Source of the DNA: Leptoclinus maculatus
Taxonomy: Eukaryota > Chordata > Actinopteri > Perciformes > Stichaeidae
Length of the DNA stretch: 64,000 nucleotides
Assembly (NCBI GenBank): GCA_032191485.1
Contig: JAVDOI010000010.1
Location: 23,208,321 to 23,272,320 of the forward strand
Direction of reading: 5' to 3'
A program made the translations under genes and the position numbers. Positions 44,116-55,500 of this stretch are shown piece by piece; position 1 is the stretch's first letter, and every line of letters begins with the position of its first letter. Below the pieces are notes generated by a model. It saw only the letters and a list, made by a program, of their open reading frames with translations, was not told where the DNA came from and did not search any database.

Positions 44116-45750
44116 TGAGAAATGCGCATGTGTGGAGCGCCAAACCGTCCGTGTGACAAGTCCGCAGCTGTCCGTGGAACACAGAAAGTATGTCAGTCTT
44201 AAACAGCGACAGAGTCCACTTAAGGACGAGGTCGGGTGGAGACCAGGAGAACCACTGTCCGAGTCCCGTGTGACACTAGAAGTCAATGTTGACTTACGCA
44301 CATTATCTACTTACCTTAGACCACAGATGTAATGTAAGGCTCCCCAACGGAGGTTAGGTTCCAAACACACTTATCTGAACCCAAACTATGACCTTTTACT
44401 AAACCTAACCTAGTAGTTTGGTTGATGAAACTACCCAAAGGGTCCTGAACATGTGTCCGTAGGTGGCGTTTGGGAATGAGAACGGGTTGGAGTTACCCAA
44501 TTCTTATTCTAGATTCTGTGCAAACCAGAAATATTGAAGAAATCTTACTGCTCGACCCCGTTTCTGTTTTATGAACTGGCTGTAATCTGAACCAACATTT
44601 TCTATTGTCAAACTGACACAAACACATCACATTCATATGACAATATCACAGACTGAGTTTCATAGAAGAACCACTCATGTGGCCCGATTTGTTCTAAAGA
44701 GAACTGAGCAAAGGATTTAAGAACAGTTTCCTCTTAAAGCACGAGTTCAATGAAATCAACCGTCCACTCTCCAAAGCTAAACGAAAACAATTATTTGATT
44801 AATAAATGTTTCCTTACTAATAAAATGTTGAAAATGATCACTGTACATAGGCACATGTAGTACAAGAAGCATCTCATTCCTTGCATTGTAAAAATAACCA
44901 GGTTAGCAAGTTATTTCATTATTTACACAGAAGGTAGCTCAATTATTATTTGTTGTTGCTGACATATTTATTTATTTATTTTTGTAATGATTCATTTTGG
45001 TATTTATTTATGTCCAGGCTGCTTATAACATGTAACATGATCAGAATATTATTGAAAGCAGTAATATTGTTCAGAGAGAGTAAAGTTGCTCCTGAGCTAT
45101 TCATTCATGTGTGTGTGTTTTCTATGATGTCTGCACTTTAAAGAGCTATGGTTGAGTGAAATGATATTCAAAAGAACTTCTGTGTTTTGCCATGGTGACA
45201 TGCTTTCTTGTTATGACAATACATTTATTTGTGATGTTGTGTGTTGCTGTCTAAATGTGAGGTTCTGTGTTGGAAAAAATAAGAAATAAAACTCACCTAT
45301 GATTCCAACGTGGTGTCTGGTTTGTCACTTTTTGATTTGTGTCAATGTACATGTGGTCTATCCAGAAACAGGACGGAGGAGCAATGAGCATGAACTTCCA
45401 TTCTCAGATGAACCAACGACCACGTCTGTCATGGAAACAACACGTCTTGTGTACTTGTCAGACTGGCACCTAAAACCTGAAGCTACAGTTGATTTCTTTG
45501 ACCACTTGGGGGCAGTAGAACACCCTGAACAACAAATCACTTTGAAACAGCAAACATGTTGCTGATTTACACGTACAGCCGATGCAGAGGAGCATTATCA
45601 TTCATGTGAGTTATGTTTGTGTTCACCTGAGGAAATTAAACGTATAATATGTAACTTCTCTATATTAAAACCCAAAAAACAACAACTAGACCAATATTAT
45701 ATACTTGTTGAGTTGTGGACTTATCTTATACCAAATGTTTCCAACAATTG
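44116..45750. other. Non-coding stretch before the 27-bp array
   Basis: No gene supported. An 88-codon frame at 45299-45565 contains CACTTGGGGGCAGTAG, a typical fish repeat word, and has no domain. Confidence 0.4.
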
Positions 45751-48700
45751 TCCTTGCCTAACCTTAACCATACGAGGTCAATGCCTAACCTTAACCATAC
45801 GAGGTCAATGCCTAACCTTAACCATACGAGGTCAATGCCTAACCTTAACCATACGAGGTCAATGCCTAACCTTAACCATACGAGGTCAATGCCTAACCTT
45901 AACCATACGAGGTCAATGCCTAACCTTTACCATACGAGGTCAATGTCTAACCTTAACCATACGAGGTCAATGTCTAACCTTAACCATTCGAGGTCAATGT
46001 CTAACCATAACCATACGAGGTCAATGCCTAACCTTAACCATTCGAGGTCAATGTCTAACCTTAACCATTCGAGGTCAATGTCTAACCTTAACCATTCGAG
46101 GTCAATGCCTAAACTTAACCATTGGAGGTCAATGCCTAACCTTAACCATACGAGGTCAATGTCTAACCTTAACCATTCGAGGTCAATGCCTAAACTTAAC
46201 CATTGGAGGTCAATGCCTAACCTTAACCATACGAGGTCAATGTCTAACCTTAACCATTCGAGGTCAATGTCTAACCTTAACCATTCGAGGTCCTTGCCTA
46301 ACCTTAACCATTCGAGGTCAATGCCTAACCTTAACCATTCGAGGTCAATGTCTAACCTTAACCATTCGAGGTCAATGTCTAACCTTAACCATACGAGGTC
46401 AATGCCTAACCTTAACCATTTGAGGTCAATGTCTAACCATAACCATTCGAGGTCAATGCCTAACCTTAACCATTTGAGGTCAATGTCTAACCTTAACCAT
46501 TGGAGGTCAATGTCTAACCTTAACCATTGGAGGTCAATGTCTAACCTTAACCATACGAGGTCAATGTCTAACCTTAACCATTGGAGGTCAATGTCTAACC
46601 TTAACCATTTGAGGTCAATGTCTAACCTTAACCATACGAGGTCAATGCCTAACCTTAACCATTCGAGGTCAATGTCTAACCTTAACCATTCGAGGTCAAT
46701 GTCTAACCTTAACCATTCGAGGTCAATGTCTAACCTTAACCATTCGAGGTCAATGTCTAACCTTAACCATTCGAGGTCAATGTCTAACCTTAACCATTCG
46801 AGGTCCTTGTCTAACCTTAACCATACGAGGTCAATGTCTAACCTTAACCATTCGAGGTCAATGTCTAACCTTAACCATTCGAGGTCAATGTCTAACCTTA
46901 ACCATTCGAGGTCCTTGTCTAACCTTAACCATACGAGGTCAATGTCTAACCTTAACCATTCGAGGTCAATGTCTAACCTTAACCATTCGAGGTCAATGTC
47001 TAACCTTAACCATTCGAGGTCCTTGTCTAACCTTAACCATACGAGGTCAATGTCTAACCTTAACCATACGAGGTCAATGTCTAACCTTAACCATACGAGG
47101 TCAATGTCTAACCTTAACCATACGAGGTCAATGCCTAACCTTAACCATTCGAGGTCCTTGTCTAACCTTAACCATACGAGGTCAATGTCTAACCTTAACC
47201 ATACGAGGTCAATGTCTAACCTTAACCATACGAGGTCAATGCCTAACCTTAACCATTCGAGGTCCTTGTCTAACCTTAACCATACGAGGTCAATGTCTAA
47301 CCTTAACCATACGAGGTCAATGTCTAACCTTAACCATACGAGGTCAATGCCTAACCTTAACCATTCGAGGTCCTTGTCTAACCTTAACCATACGAGGTCA
47401 ATGTCTAACCTTAACCATTCGAGGTCCTTGTCTAACCTTAACCATACGAGGTCAATGTCTAACCTTAACCATACGAGGTCAATGTCTAACCTTAACCATA
47501 CGAGGTCAATGTCTAACCTTAACCATACGAGGTCAATGCCTAACCTTAACCATTCGAGGTCCTTGTCTAACCTTAACCATACGAGGTCAATGTCTAACCT
47601 TAACCATACGAGGTCAATGTCTAACCTTAACCATACGAGGTCCTTGTCTAACCTTAACCATTCGAGGTCAATGTCTAACCTTAACCATTCGAGGTCCTTG
47701 TCTAACCTTAACCATTCGAGGTCAATGTCTAACCTTAACCTTTCGAGGTCAATGTCTAACCTTAACCATACGAGGTCAATGCCTAACCTTAACCATTCGA
47801 GGTCCTTGTCTAACCTTAACCATTCGAGGTCAATGTCTAACCTTAACCATTCGAGGTCAATGTCTAACCTTAACCATACGAGGTCAATGCCTAACCTTAA
47901 CCATTCGAGGTCCTTGTCTAACCTTAACCATTCGAGGTCAATGTCTAACCTTAACCATTCGAGGTCAATGTCTAACCTTAACCATTCGAGGTCAATGTCT
48001 AACCTTAACCATACGAGGTCAATGCCTAACCTTAACCATACGAGGTCAATGTCTAACCTTAACCATACGAGGTCAATGTCTAACCTTAACCATTCGAGGT
48101 CAATGTCTAACCTTAACCATACGAGGTCAATGTCTAACCTTAACCATACGAGGTCAATGCCTAACCTTAACCATACGAGGTCAATGTCTAACCTTAACCA
48201 TTCGAGGTCAATGTCTAACCTTAACCATTCGAGGTCAATGTCTAACCTTAACCATTCGAGGTCAATGTCTAACCTTAACCATTCGAGGTCAATGTCTAAC
48301 CTTAACCATTCGAGGTCAATGTCTAACCTTAACCATTTGAGGTCAATGCCTAACCTTAACCATACGAGGTCAATGTCTAACCTTAACCATACGAGGTCAA
48401 TGCCTAACCTTAACCATACGAGGTCAATGTCTAACCTTAACCATACGAGGTCAATGTCTAACCTTAACCATACGAGGTCAATGTCTAACCTTAACCATAC
48501 GAGGTCAATGTCTAACCTTAACCATTTGAGGTCAATGCCTAACCTTAACCATACGAGGTCAATGTCTAACCTTAACCATACGAGGTCAATGTCTAACCTT
48601 AACCATTCGAGGTCAATGTCTAACCTTAACCATTCGAGGTCCTTGTCTAACCTTAACCATACGAGGTCAATGTCTAACCTTAACCATACGAGGTCAATGT

Positions 48701-51060
48701 CTAACCTTAACCATACGAGGTCAATGTCTAACCTTAACCATACGAGGTCAATGCCTAACCTTAACCATTCGAGGTCCTTGTCTAACCTTAACCATTCGAG
48801 GTCAATGTCTAACCTTAACCATTCGAGGTCCTTGTCTAACCTTAACCATTCGAGGTCAATGTCTAACCTTAACCTTTCGAGGTCAATGTCTAACCTTAAC
48901 CATACGAGGTCAATGCCTAACCTTAACCATTCGAGGTCCTTGTCTAACCTTAACCATTCGAGGTCAATGTCTAACCTTAACCATTCGAGGTCAATGTCTA
49001 ACCTTAACCATACGAGGTCAATGCCTAACCTTAACCATTCGAGGTCCTTGTCTAACCTTAACCATTCGAGGTCAATGTCTAACCTTAACCATTCGAGGTC
49101 AATGTCTAACCTTAACCATTCGAGGTCAATGTCTAACCTTAACCATACGAGGCCAATGCCTAACCTTAACCATACGAGGTCAATGTCTAACCTTAACCAT
49201 ACGAGGTCAATGTCTAACCTTAACCATTCGAGGTCAATGTCTAACCTTAACCATACGAGGTCAATGTCTAACCTTAACCATACGAGGTCAATGCCTAACC
49301 TTAACCATACGAGGTCAATGTCTAACCTTAACCATTCGAGGTCAATGTCTAACCTTAACCATTCGAGGTCAATGTCTAACCTTAACCATTCGAGGTCAAT
49401 GTCTAACCTTAACCATTCGAGGTCAATGTCTAACCTTAACCATTCGAGGTCAATGTCTAACCTTAACCATTTGAGGTCAATGCCTAACCTTAACCATACG
49501 AGGTCAATGTCTAACCTTAACCATACGAGGTCAATGCCTAACCTTAACCATACGAGGTCAATGTCTAACCTTAACCATACGAGGTCAATGTCTAACCTTA
49601 ACCATACGAGGTCAATGTCTAACCTTAACCATACGAGGTCAATGCCTAACCTTAACCATACGAGGTCAATGTCTAACCTTAACCATACGAGGTCAATGTC
49701 TAACCTTAACCATTCGAGGTCAATGTCTAACCTTAACCATTCGAGGTCAATGTCTAACCTTAACCATTCGAGGTCAATGTCTAACCTTAACCATACGAGG
49801 TCAATGTCTAACCTTAACCATTCGAGGTCAATGTCTAACCTTAACCATTCGAGGTCAATGCCTAACCTTAACCATACGAGGTCCTTGTCTAACCTTAACC
49901 ATTCGAGGTCCTTGTCTAACCTTAACCATTCGAGGTCAATGCCTAACCTTAACCATTCGAGGTCAATGTCTAACCTTAACCATTCGAGGTCAATGTCTAA
50001 CCTTAACCATTCGAGGTCAATGTCTAACCTTAACCATTCGAGGTCAATGTCTAACCTTAACCATTCGAGGTCAATGTCTAACCTTAACCATACGAGGTCA
50101 ATGCCTAACCTTAACCATACGAGGTCAATGTCTAACCTTAACCATTCGAGGTCAATGCCTAACCTTAACCATTCGAGGTCAATGTCTAACCTTAACCATT
50201 CGAGGTCCTTGTCTAACCTTAACCATTCGAGGTCAATGTCTAACCTTAACCATTCGAGGTCAATGTCTAACCTTAACCATTCGAGGTCAATGTCTAACCT
50301 TAACCATACGAGGTCAATGCCTAACCTTAACCATACGAGGTCAATGTCTAACCTTAACCATACGAGGTCAATGTCTAACCTTAACCATTCGAGGTCAATG
50401 TCTAACCTTAACCATACGAGGTCAATGTCTAACCTTAACCATACGAGGTCAATGCCTAACCTTAACCATACGAGGTCAATGTCTAACCTTAACCATTCGA
50501 GGTCAATGTCTAACCTTAACCATTCGAGGTCAATGTCTAACCTTAACCATTCGAGGTCAATGTCTAACCTTAACCATTCGAGGTCAATGTCTAACCTTAA
50601 CCATTCGAGGTCCTTGTCTAACCTTAACCATACGAGGTCCTTGTCTAACCTTAACCATACGAGGTCAATGTCTAACCTTAACCATACGAGGTCCTTGTCT
50701 AACCTTAACCATACGAGGTCAATGTCTAACCTTAACCATACGAGGTCAATGTCTAACCTTAACCATACGAGGTCAATGTCTAACCTTAACCATTTGAGGT
50801 CAATGCCTAACCTTAACCATACGAGGTCAATGTCTAACCTTAACCATTCGAGGTCAATGTCTAACCTTAACCATTCGAGGTCAATGTCTAACCTTAACCA
50901 TTCGAGGTCAATGTCTAACCTTAACCATTCGAGGTCAATGCCTAACCTTAACCATTCGAGGTCCTTGTCTAACCTTAACCATTCGAGGTCCTTGTCTAAC
51001 CTTAACCATTCAAGGTCCTTGTCTAACCTTAACCATTCAAGGTCCTTGCCTAACCTTAAC
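45751..51060. repeat. Giant 27-bp minisatellite, about 197 copies
   Basis: The unit is AACCTTAACCATWCGAGGTC followed by AATGYCT, head to tail for 5.3 kb with almost no length change. Main variants are T/A before CGAGG, GTC-AATG versus GTC-CTTG, C/T in GYCT, rare TTGAGG or TTGGAGG types, and single-site markers. The period is a multiple of three and the unit has no stop in three of the six frames. This yields apparent proteins of up to 1796 (+) and 1758 (-) residues, built on NLNHSRSMS and LRLDIDLEW. It lies between the converging 3' ends of the EPS15-like gene and f3. Confidence 0.98.
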
Positions 51061-51662
51061 TGCTTGGCTTTCCTCTGCATTAAAAACCTCCTGAACGATG
51101 AATAATGGTTATTTATCCATTTAGATTGTTCTGCTGTGAGTTGCCTGGTGTTGGAGATGTCAGCTGTAGAAATGTCTTCCCTCTCTCTAATACAATGGGA
51201 CAAGATGGCACTTGTCTTGCAGTGCTCAAAGTGCCAAAAAATACATTTGAAAAACTCAACAGCAATGTCTCTTTCTAGAAATCAAACCCCCTGAGACTCC
51301 ATGTCTTTGCCACACTGGCTACATTGTTCTGTACAGCGGAGAGGAACTGGAGAGTTGGTGGTGACACCTCTCATGCGCTGTTTTAGTCAGATACAGATCG
51401 GACCGGTCGGCAGATGTTCAGAAACATAAAGGCTCGCTGCGTCTCCATACAAAAAATAAAGCATGATGAAATCTGGAGAAACTTTTCATTTTTATTTTTG
51501 TATTACTTTTCCACACTTATGACACAAAACAATAAAGAGTAATAACTGTCAATAAGGCTAAAATAATAGAGAAATATGGATTTGAAGAAATGAGTTTGCT
51601 GATGTGGTTGTAGTTGCGAGGGGCAGCCACTAGGTGCCTCTAAAGAGATTAATTTACTGTAA
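51061..51662. other. Non-coding stretch downstream of f3
   Basis: No gene seen. On the minus strand AATAAA at 51496-51491 lies about 0.9 kb after the f3 stop and could be a distal poly(A) signal. Confidence 0.35.
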
Positions 51663-51780
51663 CAGTGGAGCTGGTGGAACATGTTCTAGGTAGGGCTGTG
51701 CCACATACAATCAATTTCAGCAAACATCCCAGAATGATTTAATGCAAACAAATTAAGGTATCAAACACGCATTACTACTA
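51663..51780. mobile_element. Terminal fragment of the hAT family at 8879-9987
   Basis: CAGTGGAGCTGGTGGAAC and the following GGTAGGGCTGTGCCACAT, CAAACATCCCAGAATG and CACGCATTACTACT match 8879-8997 closely, then similarity stops. Only the left terminus is present. Confidence 0.8.
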
Positions 51781-52193
51781 GAAGATAAGGTAAGATTTGG
51801 AAGTTGAGGGAATGTTATACATTTAGTGTAACAGGTACACAAATCACATTTTAAATTGTCTAATTAGATCATTCTTCCAGTTGGAACTGTTGCTGTGGCA
51901 TTTGATCAACTAAAATGAAGCTCTACTTGATTCCTGATGTACTGATGATCATTAGTCCACAGAGGTCACACACATGGGATGAATGCAAGACATGCAGTTG
52001 TTCACGTTTGTTTGCTCATAATGCAGTGTGCCTTACATTGTCATAGCAAGCTGCACATGTTCATCTTAATGTAAATCAAAATATGAAATAGAAAAATAAT
52101 GACGACAATACACTGTAAACAAAGAGCATAGCGATGTAGAACCGTGTTCTTTTTAGAAACAGAGAGGAGAGAGACCAGCTCCCTGTGTTTGTG

Positions 52194-52228
<35 letters not shown>

Positions 52229-52251
52229 CACACACACACACACACATGCAC

Positions 52252-52290
<39 letters not shown>

Positions 52291-52384
52291 CACACACACA
52301 CACACACACGCACGCACACACGCACGCACACACGCACACACACATGCACACATGCACACACACACACACACACATGCACACGCA
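52194..52384. repeat. Compound (CA)n microsatellite in f3 3' UTR
   Basis: About 190 bases of CA with scattered CACG and CATG interruptions. On the minus strand it is (TG)n and starts at the base after the f3 stop codon. Confidence 0.97.
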
Positions 52385-52518
52385 CTAAACAGGTGCCGAT
52401 GACTGAGACGTGTTTTTTTGTCGGCAGCATTTGCAGCAGAGGATGGTCACCGTAACGACGATGACGAGGACTGTGAGCAGGATGAAGACTGCACCGACCC
52501 ACGCTGCCAGACTCAGCT
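52385..52518 (-). CDS. f3: f3 exon 7 (transmembrane and tail)
   Basis: Residues 243-286 and the TAG stop. A 24-residue hydrophobic helix, then CCKCCRQK (probable palmitoylation and stop-transfer) and a Ser-rich tail NTSQSSAPV. Acceptor TGTCCCACCAG. Confidence 0.92.
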
Positions 52519-55500
52519 CTGGTGGGACAACGAGAGTCACAGTTAGACCGACGGATCCCTTTAAAGGTGCAACGTGTAAGAAGTGGCCACATGCTCCGAA
52601 CAGCTAGGGGGCAGCATTTCACCTCTACTGGGTGTAAACAAATCTTAAGAAGCCAACTGCTAACTAACAGCAGTGTACGTTTTGATAGTTTGTTCATCGA
52701 ACTAAATCCAGAGTGACTGAATTCGAGCTAACTGCTACTGAAGCTCCACCCGTCTCTCTAAGCCTAGCCCGCTCTCCTCCCAGCGTAGTAGTCTCCTTAT
52801 GGACGGGAGGAGGAGGCCAGGGTGCCAGATGTTTTTTGCGTTTCAGACAAACAACACTGACCCTGTAGCTTAACGTGATTGACAAGCCCTCGGGGCAGCT
52901 CTACTTCTTGGTCCTCTCGTGTTGGACTGAGGACGGACTGGACGCTACAGTGACTCACTATCGCCTCTCGAGGTACAAGTGGGGCTATCTGGTTAGCATG
53001 CGGATTTCACTAGATTTCTCTGAAACAATAAAAAGACGTCTTCTTTTAATATTTTAAACAAACATTCGGACCACATCTTAAACATTGCACTTTTAAACGT
53101 TTTTAACCAGTAGTAGCTCTATAAAGGAATGTTTTAATGTGATCATGATGTTTTCATGCCATATTAAAATCTAATCACACAGAAAACAGGAACATTTCTT
53201 TGATATTTAAGCTTTTTTGAAGAAAAATATGACGTTTTTCTTCTTTTTGTGATGCACATAAAACAAATGGGTGAAAACACAAATATCTGCTTAGCAGATG
53301 TTTTATGAATGGAAATTCCTGTTTGTCAGGCTTGAGGGATGCACAGCGTGTTCAGGGTGACTCAGAGACTTGACCGCAAAGTACGTCAACCGGAACGATC
53401 TCCAAGCACTGAGACAAAAAAACGTCTTCTCCATAAAACCACAAGCAGGACTCATGACTCATGACTCATGACCCCCCCCATAAAAAAGCCCAAAATGTGC
53501 ATTCTTCCAGGAACTGAACCCAATGCTTGTGTCCATGTGCGTCTTTGCCCTGGCCATCACATGAGGACTGAGGCTGCTGCCTTAATGTGATGCTGATAGA
53601 GTCATATTTATGTCTGTACCCTGTGTGGTTGCAACACATTCTCACTCCCAACTCAAATACTGACACTTGGTCAGTGGCCCTGAGCTTCTAACTATGACAC
53701 TCTATGTTCCCATCTAGCGTCAGTCCTGCACGTGTCAGTGAGGTTGTGTTGGTTTCCACTAGTTACATCCATAGTGTCTTTTCAAAACAAACTTCCCATG
53801 TAGGTTTACTTAGTTCTTAGATTTACTTAAGCAACAAAAGGTTTCCGGTGGTTTGGGGTTAAAATAAGTGCATTTGTTACATAAAATAACTACGCTATGA
53901 TAGTCGGGAAGTAATGTAAGAAAATCTTTGTGAAATAAGTAAATGTTGACTTTTGGTTTCACACGGGACATCAACAGTGGTCTCCTGGGTGAAAAGGCTG
54001 TTTGTTTGACGAGTTGTGCAACACATTCTCACTTCAAACTTAGCCCCTAAGCTTCAAGCTATGATACTACTACGTACTCCTCTAGCCTCAGTGTGGAACA
54101 CGTCAGGGATGGCCTTTCATACATCGTGTCTTTTCAAAATAAACTTCCGTCTTCACAGGGCGTTAGGTTTAGGCAATAAAACCACTTAGTTTGGTTTAGG
54201 GTGACGTTAACTTGACTGGCTAACGAGTGTCAAACGTGTCATGTGACTGGTGAATCACTTGAGTCAAGACTGATGTGACAAAATGTCAACATTAAATTTC
54301 AGTTAAGCACAGGACACAAACAGCGGTCTCCTGGATGAAAGTCCTGTGTTTGACCTATCCACCACCCTGTGCGGACCATCTAGCTCTTTATACCACATCA
54401 CTGGCTCTGACAGTCTAACAGCGATGCAGATAGGTTTACATTGGAGTCAGTTGAAAACCCTGGTGCGCCTTATACAAACGCCAAATGGTGCCTCGTGTGT
54501 CGATATCAAACTCAGAGGAGCACTGACCAATAGGGGTGGAGGAAAAAATCGATACAGCATGGTATCGCGATATTGTATCGATACACGGAAGCCAAGTATC
54601 GATCTTTTATTATATAAACTATAAACTTTTTGGTACTGGAATAATAAAATCAATTGCTTCTTCAGTCCACTAGATGGTGCTGAGTTGTTCTCTGGTGAGG
54701 TCAGCAGAGGTCCCGGGTCAGCGCGATTGGTAGGAAGTTGGTCAAAACAAAGAGAGACATCGGAGAAAGAAATCAGAAATGCGCCGTCCGTGTTTAAATC
54801 AGACGTCTGGACTTATTTTGGATTTTTTAACAAGGAAGGGAAGAAGGACATGAATATGACTCATGGATATGACTCATGGATATGACTCATGGATATGACT
54901 CCGTCACAGCGTTTTTTCACCGAACACAGCCGTGCTCAAGCTCTACAGAGAAGTGAAGCTTAACGTTGAGGAGTCTTTGAGTACAGCAGAAAGAGTTGCA
55001 TTAACTTGCGATGCGTGGACGTCAAGCGCAGTGGATTCCTATGTGACTATAACAGCACAATATCTCAGAGGACTGGCGACTGCTGTCTCTCGTTCTCCAA
55101 ACTAGAGCCGTACACGTAAGTCACACCGGGGCAAACATGACAGAGTATCGTGATAATATCGTATCGTGATAATATCGTACCGTGACCTAAGGATCGTGAT
55201 AATATCGTATCGTGATATCGTATCATGACCTAAGTATCGTGATAATACCGTATCGTGATAATATCGCATCGTGACCTAAGTATCGTGATAATATCGTATC
55301 GTAATAATATCGTATCGTGACCTAAGTATCGTGATAATACCGTATCGTGATAATATCGTATCGTGACCTAAGTATCGTGATAATATCGTATCGTAATAAT
55401 ATCGTATCGTGACCTAAGTATCGTGATAATATCGTATCGTGATAATATTGCATCGTGATAATATCGTATCGTGACCTAAGTATCGTGATAATATCGTATC

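Noticed and set aside
45299..45565. 88-codon frame just before the 27-bp array
   Set aside because: It contains a typical interspersed repeat word (CACTTGGGGGCAGTAG) and lacks domains or splice context.
45751..51060. Array as a CRISPR or telomeric array
   Set aside because: There are no unique spacers, only direct abutting units, and the genome is eukaryotic. The TTAACC words do not form TTAGGG telomere repeats.
45715..51203. Open frames of 1796 (+) and 1758 (-) codons as giant repetitive proteins
   Set aside because: Both frames follow from a stop-free 27-bp unit whose period is divisible by three. There is no signal peptide, domain, non-repeat exon, splice structure or promoter, and the two overlap on opposite strands.
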